Shown here: in pieces, positions 7,468 through 15,088 of the stretch
How the letters are laid out: each line of letters begins with the position of its first letter
Numbering within the stretch: position 1 is the first letter of the stretch
DNA from: Actinomadura sp. DC4
GTDB lineage: Bacteria; Actinomycetota; Actinomycetes; Streptosporangiales; Streptosporangiaceae
DNA: 64,000 nucleotides
NCBI RefSeq assembly: GCF_030406325.1
Contig: NZ_JAUEQY010000006.1
Span: 248,001-312,000 of the forward strand
Direction: 5' to 3'
The notes under the pieces: generated by a model
Told to the model about the DNA's origin: nothing
The model's input: only the letters and a program-made list of their open reading frames with translations
The model's database searches: none
Position numbers and translations under genes: made by a program

Positions 7468-8283
7468 ATGGTGGCTCAGAAGGACCCCTACGAATTCCCC
7501 GCGATGCGCGCCTTCGCCACCGAGCTCGAGGCCTGGCGCGGCGTTATGTCAAAGGTCGAACTCGCCGAGTCTCTCGGCTACACGCCCCAGCTCATCGGGC
7601 AGATCGAGGGCGGCAAGAACATACCGTCCAAAAAGTTCGCCGAAGATCTCGACACGTTCTTCGAAACCAACGGAGTCTTCGTACGACTCTGGAAGCTCAT
7701 CGCCGAAACCAAGCACATATCAGCCCTCCCACCAGGCTTCCCCCGGTTCCTGGAGTTGGAGGGAGAAGCGAGTGCGATGCGGGCCTTCGGCGTTCTACTG
7801 GTCCCCGGCTTGGTTCAGACAGAGGCGTATGCTCGCGCGATCCTCAGGACCATCCAGCAGTCTGACGCCGTCGAGCAATTCGTGGCCTCTCGCATGGAGC
7901 GGAAGGCGATCCTAAACCGCGAGAAACCGCCACGCCTCTGGGTGACGTTAGACGAGCGTTCTCTGCGTTCCGGTATCGGCGGTCCTGATGTCATGCGCGG
8001 TCAGCTCGAACATCTCCTAGAGATATCCAAGCGGCCTAACGTCATGGTCGAGGTCGTGACCGAGACTGAGGGCGAATACGCCGGCCTAGAAGGTGACCTC
8101 GTCCTGCTGAGCTTTGAAAACCAACCCGACGCCGCCTACACCGAAGCGTCCGGACGAGGGCAAGTCGTGGAGGACCCGGCCGGGGTCGCCGAGTTCCACG
8201 TAAGGTACGACTTGATCAGAGGACACGCCCGACCGGTTAATGAGTCCCGGAAGTTGATCGAGTCGATCCTGGAGAGCCTATGA
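7468..8283 (+). CDS. XRE-family regulator with DUF5753 (WhiJ-like)
   Basis: A 271-residue protein. Residues 8-60 are the XRE helix-turn-helix (FATELEAWRGVMSKVELAES, TPQLIGQIEGGKNIP); residues about 90-265 are the DUF5753 domain (LVPGLVQTEAYARAIL, LDERSLRSGIGG, NVMVEVVTETEGEYAG). ATG 7468 has GGAGG six bases upstream; GTG 7456 in the same frame lacks one. Such regulators pair with DUF397 proteins and act in differentiation or antibiotic control in streptomycetes (WhiJ). Its stop overlaps the DUF397 start as ATGA. Codon usage is visibly less GC-rich than its neighbours, which suggests acquisition. Confidence 0.92.
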   Translation: MVAQKDPYEFPAMRAFATELEAWRGVMSKVELAESLGYTPQLIGQIEGGKNIPSKKFAEDLDTFFETNGVFVRLWKLIAETKHISALPPGFPRFLELEGEASAMRAFGVLLVPGLVQTEAYARAILRTIQQSDAVEQFVASRMERKAILNREKPPRLWVTLDERSLRSGIGGPDVMRGQLEHLLEISKRPNVMVEVVTETEGEYAGLEGDLVLLSFENQPDAAYTEASGRGQVVEDPAGVAEFHVRYDLIRGHARPVNESRKLIESILESL

Positions 8284-8435
8284 ACACGCCAGACTGGCGA
8301 AAGAGCAGTCGCAGCGGAGGCAGCGGCGGTAATTGCGTCGAGGTGACCCTGCTCCCCTGGCGAAAAAGCAGCCGCAGCGGAGGCGCATGCGTCGAGGTGG
8401 CCGAGGTCGGCACGCTCCCGAATGTCACTCGCTGA
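8280..8435 (+). CDS. Short DUF397 protein with duplicated core
   Basis: A 51-residue product starting MNTPDWRKSSRSGG. DUF397 proteins normally run about 60 residues with one WRKSSRSGG...CVEVA core and a second half containing an RDSK motif. Here the core WRKSSRSGG..CVEV occurs twice in tandem (residues about 6-22 and 27-41) and the usual second half is missing. The ATG overlaps the XRE stop as ATGA. At its 3' end it overlaps the convergent DJ-1 gene by 11 bp. It probably partners the XRE protein, but the altered architecture makes activity uncertain. Confidence 0.8.
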   Translation: MNTPDWRKSSRSGGSGGNCVEVTLLPWRKSSRSGGACVEVAEVGTLPNVTR

Positions 8436-9072
8436 GCGAGGACTGCACGACGAGGTCGCTCGTGCGTAGGGCCTCGACGAGGGCGGCCGGGGCGGTGCCG
8501 GTCGAGCCCATGGTGTAGGGCGGCTTGGGGTCGTACTCCACCACGAGCTGGATGGCCTCGGCGATCCGGTCCCCCGCGATCCGGCCGGTCAGGTCCAGGG
8601 CCAGGTCGATCCCGGCCGAGACGCCGGCCGCGGTCGCGTACTTGCCGTCGACGACCACCCGTTCGGTGACCGGTACGGCACCGAACACCGGGAGGTACTC
8701 AAGGCAGTTCCAGTGCGAGGTGGCCGGACGCCCGGTGATCAGCCCGGCGGCGGCCAGCAGCAGGGAACCCGAGCAGACCGAGGTCGTCCAGGTGGTGGCG
8801 GCGTCGACGGTACGGATCCAGTCGAGGATCGGTTCGTCCGCGATGAAGTCCCTGGTCCCGGGACCGCCCGGGACCAGGACGATGTCCGGGTCCGTCACCT
8901 CGCCGAGCGCGGCGTCGGCGGTGAGGGCGAGGCTGCCCATCTCCGTTCGCACGGGGCCGGGGCGTACGGCGGTGAAGACCACCTCGGCGCCCGGGATACG
9001 GGAAAGAATCTCGTACGGGCCGACGGCGTCGAGCGCGGTGAAGCGCTCGTACAGCAGGATGGCGATCTGCAT
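8425..9072 (-). CDS. DJ-1/PfpI family protein
   Basis: A 215-residue protein of the class I glutamine amidotransferase-like fold. MQIAILLYERFTALDAVGPYE begins the fold, VLVPGGPGTRDF is the conserved loop and TSVCSGSLLLAAAGLITGR holds the nucleophile-elbow cysteine. Members act as isonitrile hydratase-like enzymes or stress proteins. ATG 9072 overlaps the stop of the upstream GlxA-type regulator (TGATG), so the two are coupled; the regulator probably controls this gene. Confidence 0.9.
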   Translation of the reverse strand: MQIAILLYERFTALDAVGPYEILSRIPGAEVVFTAVRPGPVRTEMGSLALTADAALGEVTDPDIVLVPGGPGTRDFIADEPILDWIRTVDAATTWTTSVCSGSLLLAAAGLITGRPATSHWNCLEYLPVFGAVPVTERVVVDGKYATAAGVSAGIDLALDLTGRIAGDRIAEAIQLVVEYDPKPPYTMGSTGTAPAALVEALRTSDLVVQSSLSE

Positions 9073-10025
9073 CAGTTCGCTCCTCGGAAGCGGTTTCGGT
9101 ATTCGGTGGGCGGCACGTGGAGGACGCGGACGAAGGCGCGCCGGAGGGACTCGGGGGTGCCGTAACCGCAGGAGCGGGCGATCTGCTCGACCCCGTCCTC
9201 GGTGTCCTCCAGCCGCCGGCGCGCGGACTCCAGCCGTACGCGATCGACGTAGTGTCCGGGCGTCACGCCCACCTCGGCACGGAACGCACGGGCGAACTGC
9301 CGGGGCGACAGCGCGGCCCGCCGGGCGAGCGCGTCCACGGAGAGATCGGCGTCGAGGTGCTCGGCGATCCAGTGCTGCACCTCGCGCAGAGGGTGCCGTT
9401 CGGCGAGCTGCGCCGCGAGCTGCGTACTGAACTGCGCCTGCCCGCCCGGCCTGCGCAGGAACATGACGAGATGCCGGGCCACCGACAGCGCGACCTCGCG
9501 TCCGAGATCCTCTTCGACGAGGGCGAGCGCGAGGTCGATCCCGGCGGTGACGCCGGCGGAGCTGGCGATGTTCCCGTCGCGTACGTAGATGGGCTCGGCC
9601 TCGACGCGGGTACCGGGAAACCGGCGGGCGAGCGAGTCGCAGTACGCCCAGTGCGTGGTCGCCCGCCGCCCGTCGAGCAACCCGGCCTCGGCGAGCAGGA
9701 ACGCCCCCGTACAGACGGAGACGACGCGCTCGGCGCCGGCCGCCAGTTCGGAGATCCGCCGGACGACGTGTGGATCGGGCAGGGCGGTACCCGCCCCGCC
9801 GGGCACCAGAAGCGTGTGCGGCGGTTCCGCGCGGTCGAGGTCGGCGTCGGGCAGCAGCCGCAGCCCGCTGGAGGTCCGGACGGCACGCCCGCCGATACCG
9901 GCGGTGGTGATGCGGTACGCGCCCGGCCGCCCGGCGGAGGTCCCGTCGAACACCTCCAAGGGGCCGGTCACGTCGAGACTCTGCAACCCGTCGAAGAGGA
10001 CGATGAGCACTTCGCGCGGCGACAT
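9072..10025 (-). CDS. GlxA-family transcriptional regulator (DJ-1 domain plus AraC HTH)
   Basis: A 317-residue protein. Residues about 5-185 form a DJ-1/PfpI-like sensor domain (LIVLFDGLQSLDVTGPLEVF, LLVPGGAGTAL, SVCTGAFLLAEAGLLDGR), and residues about 215-312 an AraC-type double HTH (VDALARRAALSPRQFARAF, IARSCGYGTPESLRRAFVR). Cytoplasmic regulator. The fused sensor resembles the free DJ-1 protein encoded next to it, which suggests a shared ligand. Start ATG 10025. Confidence 0.92.
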   Translation of the reverse strand: MSPREVLIVLFDGLQSLDVTGPLEVFDGTSAGRPGAYRITTAGIGGRAVRTSSGLRLLPDADLDRAEPPHTLLVPGGAGTALPDPHVVRRISELAAGAERVVSVCTGAFLLAEAGLLDGRRATTHWAYCDSLARRFPGTRVEAEPIYVRDGNIASSAGVTAGIDLALALVEEDLGREVALSVARHLVMFLRRPGGQAQFSTQLAAQLAERHPLREVQHWIAEHLDADLSVDALARRAALSPRQFARAFRAEVGVTPGHYVDRVRLESARRRLEDTEDGVEQIARSCGYGTPESLRRAFVRVLHVPPTEYRNRFRGAN

Positions 10026-10093
10026 TCCTCAAGCGTGGCAGCGCCGGTGGATGGCAGCAATGACGCGTTTCCCACCTTTCCTGCCACGAGCTT

Positions 10094-10945
10094 TCACTCG
10101 GTGAGGAAGCCGGTGATGGCGGCGGCGATGGCCGGGTAGTCGTCGCCCAACCAGATCATGTGACTGAGCGCGCCACTCTCGACCAGCCGCGCGCCGGGAA
10201 TGGCCGAAGCCAGCGCCTCGGCATGAACGTACGGAACGGACCCGTCGCTACGCGTGGCGATCACCAGGGTCGGCTGCCGCACCTGAGCGGCCGGCCGTCC
10301 GGGCGCGGCCGTGATGCGGAGGTCGTTACCGAACCCGGCCCCCGAACGCATCCGCCCGAACATCGCGAGCAACGCCGCCCGCTGCGGGGCGGTGAGACCG
10401 GCCAGCACCTCGGCGACCGGCCGGGTCGTCAGGGGCGACATCAGGAGCCGCTGCGCCAGGCCGGGGGCCCGGCGGACAAGGCCGTGGATCAGCGCCCAGA
10501 TCACGGGTTCGAGCAATCGCCCGAAGACCACCCGGCCTCCGAGGCGGGTAAGCCGGTCGGGCCAGGGGACGGGCCCAACGGCACTCTGCAGGATGAGCCT
10601 CCGCACCAGCCCGGGATGCCGCGCCGCCAGCGCCACCGCGACCGGCCCACCCGCCGACTGCCCGACGACGTCGACGGCCCCGAACCCGAGCACCCCGCAC
10701 AGCTCGGCGAGAACGTCGGCGAACCGATCGGGCGAGGCCCCGGTGGCCAGCGGAGTACGACCGTAACCGGGCCGCGACGGAGCAAGAACCGTGTACCCGG
10801 CGTCGGCGAAGACCTCTTCCCCAAGCGGCAACCCCGCCCGCATGTGCCCGCCATGCAGCATCAGCACGACGCCCGGCCCACGCTCGGCCAACCGATACTC
10901 CACCGGCCCACCGGAAAGCCCGATCACCCGCGTCGCACACTCCAC
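10094..10945 (-). CDS. Alpha/beta hydrolase
   Basis: A 283-residue hydrolase. VLMLHGGHMRAG is the oxyanion loop, DVVGQSAGGPVAVALAARHP the nucleophile elbow with serine in GQSAGG, and LSHMIW carries the likely catalytic histidine. No signal peptide. The GTG start at 10945 is preceded by a weak purine run. The gene stands alone between the GlxA operon and a gene-poor stretch. Substrate unknown. Confidence 0.82.
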   Translation of the reverse strand: MECATRVIGLSGGPVEYRLAERGPGVVLMLHGGHMRAGLPLGEEVFADAGYTVLAPSRPGYGRTPLATGASPDRFADVLAELCGVLGFGAVDVVGQSAGGPVAVALAARHPGLVRRLILQSAVGPVPWPDRLTRLGGRVVFGRLLEPVIWALIHGLVRRAPGLAQRLLMSPLTTRPVAEVLAGLTAPQRAALLAMFGRMRSGAGFGNDLRITAAPGRPAAQVRQPTLVIATRSDGSVPYVHAEALASAIPGARLVESGALSHMIWLGDDYPAIAAAITGFLTE

Positions 10946-11045
10946 CTCAGCCCGCCCTCTCAGCCATCGTCAGTACCGCAACCCGCCGCACGAGCCGGCC
11001 CCTGACCGGGCGGCACTCGCCGTACGTTGAGGCAACATGAGCTAA

Positions 11046-11199
11046 ATGCAACCACCGGAATGGGTGCTGGCGGACGGCACCCGGCTTGATCTGGAACTTG
11101 AGGCGAGCGAGTCAGGCGGCCTATCAGCAGGGCGACGTCCAGACCGCCCGCGAGCTCCTCCAGCGTGAGGCCGAGGCCGACCCGCTCGAGCGGAGTTGA
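11046..11199 (+). pseudogene. Possible frameshifted small gene remnant
   Basis: In the 255-bp stretch between the hydrolase and the MFS gene, ATG 11046 opens a frame reading MQPPEWVLADGTRLDLELEA. From about 11104 the next frame reads a protein-like QAAYQQGDVQTARELLQREA and ends at TGA 11197. Together they look like one small gene broken by a +1 shift, the second part having a TPR-like helix. I cannot name the family and the signal is short, so this is tentative. Confidence 0.3.
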
Positions 11200-11200
11200 C

Positions 11201-13366
11201 CTAGACGTTCGCCGGGCGAGGGCGGTCGACCAGCTTGAGAATCTCCGTGGTCGTGGCCGTCTCCCCGAGCTTGGGGAAGATGCGTTCGACGCTGTTGCGG
11301 TGCGCGCCGGCGTCGAGGTCCGTCATCGCGTCCGTGACCAGCACCACCTCATAGCCGTGCTCCCGCGCCGCGCGGGCGGTCGACTCCACGCCTCCGCTCG
11401 TCGCGACCCCCGTCAGCACGAGCTGGGTGACGCCCAGCTCCTGCAGCTTGGCGTGCAGCGGCGTGTCATGGAACGCACCCCACGTCCGCTTCGTGACGAG
11501 GTGGTCCTCCGGCCGTACGGAGAGTTCGTCCACGAGGTCGGCCCAGTCCGGCGAAGACGTGACGTCCGGAGACCCCGACTCCGTGCGGCCCGGCGCCCGG
11601 CCCATCACGTTGACCAGCACCACCGGCAGCCCCTGCCGCCGGAACGCCTCTGCCAGGCGAGCCGACCGGCGTACGACCTCCTCCACCGGATGCACCGCGG
11701 GCAGCCCGACGACGCCCTTCTGCAGGTCGATCACGACGAGGGCCGCCTTCGGACCGATCACCGGCGGCGGGGGTACGGGCCGGCCGCCGCGCAGCAGCGA
11801 GGCCACGGCGGCCAACGCCGCCAGGCCCGTCGACACCGCGAAGACCACCACCAGCCCATGGTGGAACGGTGCCGCGATCAGATGCGGGAAGAACTCCCGG
11901 CCCGTCAGGGTCCGCCGATCGGCGGGAGACAGCGACCCCAGCGCCCCGCTCGGCGCCAGCAAGGTCTGGATCGGGTTCACACCCAGGATCGCCGCGAACA
12001 GCGATGACACCGGCGGCAGCGCCCCGACCTGGTGCGCGACCCCAGAAGGCACGCCGTTCTGCTGAAGGCCGCCGGTCAGCGTACGCGGCAGGCTCCCCGC
12101 CAGGCCGGCGATCATGAGGGAGAAGAACACCCCGATCGACAGCGACGTCCCGGAGTTCTGGAACGTCGACCGCATCCCGGACGCTGCCCCCCGATGCCGC
12201 GCCGGCACGCTGCTCATGATCGCTGAGGAGTTGGGCGAGCTGAACATGCCCGTACCCACGCCGTTGGCGGCGATGAACAGGGCGAACGCCCAGTACGGGA
12301 AGTCGACCGGCAGCAGCATCAGGCCGACGAAGCTCAGGCCGAACACCACCATCCCTGCCGTCGCGAAACCCCGGGCGCCGAACCGGTCCGACAGCAGCCC
12401 CGACACCGGCCCGGCCACCAGGAACCCACCGGTCAACGGCAGCAGGAAGATGCCGGCCCACAAAGGCGTGTCGCTGTAGTCGTACCCGTGCAGCGGCAGC
12501 CAGATCCCCTGCAACCAGATGATCAGCATGAACTGCAGGCCGCCCTGAGCGAGCCGGGTGGCGAAGCTCGCCGCGTTGCCCGCCGCGAACGCCCGGATGC
12601 GCAGCAGGCCGATCTGGAACATCGGCTCGGCGACATGAGTCTCGATCACGACGAACGCCACGAGCAGCGCGACGCCGCCGGTCAGGGTGCCGTACACGAA
12701 GGGGTTCGCCCAGCCCATGGCATGACCGTGGTACGGGTGGATGCCCTCGGTGATCGCGATCAGGACCGCGCTCAGGCCGACGGCGAAGGTGAGGTTGCCC
12801 CACCAGTCGATGCGGGCGGGGTGGCGTTCGCCGTTGTCGCGGAGCCTGCGGTACGCCCACCAGGTGCCGAACAGACCGACCGGAACGTTGACCCAGAAGA
12901 CCGCGCGCCAGTCCCAGATCGCCAGCAATCCCCCGGCGACCAGGCCGATGAACTGCCCGGCCAGCCCGGCGACCTGGTTGATGCCCAGCGCGAAACCACG
13001 CTGGCGCGCCGGGAACGCGTCGGTGAGGATCGCGGCGGAGTTCGCGGTGAGCATCGAGCCGCCGATCGCCTGGAGCATCCGCCAGCCGATGAGCCACAGC
13101 GCCCCGTGCCTGCCCTGGTACGGGTCGAAGGACAGCAGGATCGAGGCGATCGTGAAGACCAGGAACCCGGCGTTGTAGATCTTCACGCGCCCGAACATGT
13201 CGCCGAGGCGCCCGACGGGGACGACGAAGACCGCCTGGACGAGCCGGTAGCCCATGATCATCCAGAGCAGGTAGCCGACGTTGGCGGGCGCCAGGGGGTC
13301 CAGGTGGATGCCGCGGAAGATCGCCGGCAGTGCGATGAGGACGATCGAGCCGTCGAGCACGGCCAT
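11201..13366 (-). CDS. MFS drug transporter fused to isochorismatase-like domain
   Basis: From ATG 13366 the product is 721 residues. Residues 1-about 515 are a DHA2/EmrB-QacA-type transporter (LDGSIVLIALPAIF, GRLGDMFGRVKIYNAGF, WRMLQAIGGSMLTANS, with some 13-14 hydrophobic segments). After a Pro-rich linker, residues 540-721 are an isochorismatase-like fold: the aspartate of VVIDLQ (547) and lysine of VTKRTWG (626) are present, but the usual catalytic cysteine is replaced (VATSGGVES, about 657-659). The natural start appears to be GTG 13432, coupled to the MarR stop, but codon 10 of that frame is TAG. From 13366 the first membrane segment lacks its usual lead-in. Confidence 0.85.
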   Translation of the reverse strand: MAVLDGSIVLIALPAIFRGIHLDPLAPANVGYLLWMIMGYRLVQAVFVVPVGRLGDMFGRVKIYNAGFLVFTIASILLSFDPYQGRHGALWLIGWRMLQAIGGSMLTANSAAILTDAFPARQRGFALGINQVAGLAGQFIGLVAGGLLAIWDWRAVFWVNVPVGLFGTWWAYRRLRDNGERHPARIDWWGNLTFAVGLSAVLIAITEGIHPYHGHAMGWANPFVYGTLTGGVALLVAFVVIETHVAEPMFQIGLLRIRAFAAGNAASFATRLAQGGLQFMLIIWLQGIWLPLHGYDYSDTPLWAGIFLLPLTGGFLVAGPVSGLLSDRFGARGFATAGMVVFGLSFVGLMLLPVDFPYWAFALFIAANGVGTGMFSSPNSSAIMSSVPARHRGAASGMRSTFQNSGTSLSIGVFFSLMIAGLAGSLPRTLTGGLQQNGVPSGVAHQVGALPPVSSLFAAILGVNPIQTLLAPSGALGSLSPADRRTLTGREFFPHLIAAPFHHGLVVVFAVSTGLAALAAVASLLRGGRPVPPPPVIGPKAALVVIDLQKGVVGLPAVHPVEEVVRRSARLAEAFRRQGLPVVLVNVMGRAPGRTESGSPDVTSSPDWADLVDELSVRPEDHLVTKRTWGAFHDTPLHAKLQELGVTQLVLTGVATSGGVESTARAAREHGYEVVLVTDAMTDLDAGAHRNSVERIFPKLGETATTTEILKLVDRPRPANV

Positions 13367-13432
13367 GAAGACGGCGGCCGTGGTGTTCGAGAGCGCGACC
13401 CACTAGTAGCGATCCTCGGACGTGGCCGTCAC
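13367..13432 (-). pseudogene. Amber-separated 5' end of the MFS-isochorismatase gene
   Basis: GTG 13432-13430 overlaps the MarR stop as GTGA and opens VTATSEDRY, then TAG at 13405-13403, then WVALSNTTAAVF reading straight into MAVLDGSIV of the transporter. The post-stop segment is the conserved lead-in to the first helix of this transporter family, so the TAG looks like a recent nonsense mutation (or a sequencing error). Confidence 0.7.
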
Positions 13433-13866
13433 AGGTTCAGCGCCAGCCGCTCGATCAGCGGCGCCGCCGCCATGAGCTGCCGGTGTTCCTCGGGGGTGAA
13501 CCCGCCGGACAGGGCCTGGGCGATCTGCTGGATGCGCGCGGTGCGCTTGTTGCGCAGGTGGTCGCGGCCCGCGTCGGTCACCGACAGGACGACGCGCCTG
13601 CCGTCGTCGGCGTCGGGGCGGCGGTCGATCAGGCCGCGGGACTCCAGGGTGGCGAGCGTGGCTCCCATCGACTGGGGGCTGATCTGCTCGGCCCGCGCGA
13701 GCCCGCTCGCCGTACTCGGCCCCGCGCGGTCGAGGCGCGACAGCGCCGCGGTCTCGGGCAGCGTGAGCTCGCCTGAGACCGGCGCCTGCCGCAACCGGCG
13801 GCGAAGCAGCCCCACGCTCACGACCAGCGCCGCGGCGACGTCATCCACATCCAGCTCGTCCGACAT
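13429..13866 (-). CDS. MarR-family transcriptional regulator
   Basis: A 145-residue regulator. The winged helix is at residues about 38-100 (LPETAALSRLDRAGPSTASG, SPQSMGATLATLESRGLIDR, RPDADDGRRVVLSVTDAG), with dimerisation helices at both ends. ATG 13866 gives the natural start MSDELDVDDVAAAL; the longer frame overlaps upstream DNA that belongs to the riboswitch region. Its stop overlaps the ancestral GTG start of the transporter, so it probably represses this efflux operon. Confidence 0.9.
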   Translation of the reverse strand: MSDELDVDDVAAALVVSVGLLRRRLRQAPVSGELTLPETAALSRLDRAGPSTASGLARAEQISPQSMGATLATLESRGLIDRRPDADDGRRVVLSVTDAGRDHLRNKRTARIQQIAQALSGGFTPEEHRQLMAAAPLIERLALNL

Positions 13867-13953
13867 ATGCTCAACATAGACTGATAAGGCCAGACTTAGC
13901 AACTCCTGGAACCCGTTTGACGCCGCCCCGGCGCCAGGGCACGATCTCCAGCG

Positions 13954-14044
13954 GAAGATCATCCAGAGGATCCGAGGGACCTGGCCCTGTGACGATCCGG
14001 CAACCTCCTGCGGGAAAGGTGCCAACGCCAGGAACGATGAGGAG
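13954..14044 (+). promoter_or_regulatory. SAM-I riboswitch (S-box leader)
   Basis: The sequence carries the S-box core in order: AGAG after the P1 strand (13965-13968), GAGGGAC (13974-13980), TGGCCC (13982-13987), GATCC closing the P2 stem against GGATC (13968-13972 with 13994-13998), CCGGCAACC (13997-14005), AAGGTGCCAA (14016-14025) and the 3' P1 strand GATGA (14036-14040) pairing with TCATC (13959-13963). The layout with GGCCC and a P2 kink matches SAM-I rather than SAM-IV. GGAG (14041-14044), the ribosome site of the GNAT gene, begins exactly where P1 ends, and no terminator hairpin intervenes, so control is probably at translation. Confidence 0.85.
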
Positions 14045-14050
14045 AGCCCG

Positions 14051-14662
14051 ATGAGCCTGCGGCTCGATGTCCCCGTGCTGCGTGGAGCGAACGTCCGGCT
14101 GGAGCCACTGACGATGGGGCACGCGGCGGACCTGGCGCTGGCAGCGGAGGAGGACCGTTCCTCCTACGCGTTCACCGTGGTCCCCCGTGCCGACGAGGTC
14201 GAGCGGTACGTGGCGACCCAGCTCGCCCGCGACGGGCTGACCCCCTTCGCGCAGATCCGGTCGCGGGACGGCATGGCGGTGGGATGCACCGCGTTCTGGG
14301 ATCCCCGGACGTGGCCGGAGCGGCCCGATCTGCGCGCGATCGAGATCGGCTGGACCTGGCTCGGGGCGTCGGCACAGGGCACCGGGATCAACGCCGAGGC
14401 GAAACTTCTCCTGTTCACCTACGCGTTCGAGACGCTGGGCGTGGCACGCGTCGACCTCAAGACCGACGCCCGCAACCAGAGGTCGCGCCGGGCCATCGAG
14501 CGCCTCGGCGCGCGCTCTGAGGGCGTACTGCGCAGGTGGTCGCCCTCATGGGCGCCCGGCGAAGCGGGCATGCTTCGGGATTCGGCCATGTTCTCCGTGC
14601 TGGCCGACGAATGGCCGACCGTGAGGTCGGCGCTGCGGGCCCGCCTCGGCAGCCTCACCTGA
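14051..14662 (+). CDS. GNAT N-acetyltransferase, RimJ/RimL type
   Basis: A 203-residue acetyltransferase. The segment [14 protein letters not shown] starts the fold, [20 protein letters not shown] is motif A with the acetyl-CoA loop, and [20 protein letters not shown] is motif B, all typical of the RimJ/RimL branch that acetylates N-terminal amines or small molecules. ATG 14051 has GGAG six bases upstream. The gene stands behind a SAM-I riboswitch, which in other bacteria marks methionine or SAM metabolism genes, so a role near methionine or sulfur metabolites is a reasonable inference; the sequence itself does not show the substrate. Confidence 0.9.
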   Translation: MSLRLDVPVLRGANVRLEPLTMGHAADLALAAEEDRSSYAFTVVPRADEVERYVATQLARDGLTPFAQIRSRDGMAVGCTAFWDPRTWPERPDLRAIEIGWTWLGASAQGTGINAEAKLLLFTYAFETLGVARVDLKTDARNQRSRRAIERLGARSEGVLRRWSPSWAPGEAGMLRDSAMFSVLADEWPTVRSALRARLGSLT

Positions 14663-14671
14663 CGAGAAAGA

Positions 14672-14704
14672 GCCCAGGCCAGAGACGTGCTCCCCGGCCT
14701 GGGC
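14672..14704. terminator. Bidirectional terminator hairpin
   Basis: The arms GCCCAGGCC and GGCCTGGGC (9 bp, perfect) enclose a 15-base loop between the convergent GNAT and small HhH protein genes. No U-tract follows, as is common in high-GC actinomycetes. Confidence 0.7.
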
Positions 14705-14722
14705 CCGAACGCGTGCCGCTCG

Positions 14723-14944
14723 TTACTTGTTGGCCGCGTGGAGCTCGGCGAGAGACTGGGCCGCGCGAGCGTACGGCAGGTTGCCCAGGTCGGCGATCGT
14801 CTTGATGCCGAGCGCCTCGTACAGGGCCTCGCCGTTACGCTCCGAGACGCCCTTCAGCGCCGACACCGGGGCGGCCATGATCTCCGGAAGGCTCTTGTCC
14901 GCCCATGCCTTGTCGAGCACGTTGGTCAAGTCGATCTCAGCCAC
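14723..14944 (-). CDS. Small helix-hairpin-helix protein (DUF4332-like)
   Basis: A 73-residue acidic-to-neutral protein. The centre, SALKGVSERNGEALYEALGI followed by KTIADLGNL, resembles the helix-hairpin-helix repeat seen in DUF4332-type proteins. No other motif is visible. It starts at ATG 14944 after GGAGGAC and is followed by a hairpin terminator, so it is a well-formed single-gene unit. The function is unknown; non-specific nucleic-acid contact is only a possibility. Confidence 0.75.
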   Translation of the reverse strand: MAEIDLTNVLDKAWADKSLPEIMAAPVSALKGVSERNGEALYEALGIKTIADLGNLPYARAAQSLAELHAANK

Positions 14945-15088
14945 TGATGTCCTCCAGGGACGTGTCGGGGGTTGGGCTTCCGGACAACTGCCCGCGTCGC
15001 GCGGACAAATGCCCGCATCGCCCGCTTTTCTACCGCGTCATGGGCGTACGCGGGTCCGAAACACCCGGAATGACCCCCGCGGGCCAGG

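Noticed and set aside
13954..14044. SAM-IV riboswitch, the usual actinomycete type
   Set aside because: The GAGGGAC...TGGCCC P2 region belongs to the SAM-I layout, and the SAM-IV specific 3' pseudoknot arrangement was not recognised.
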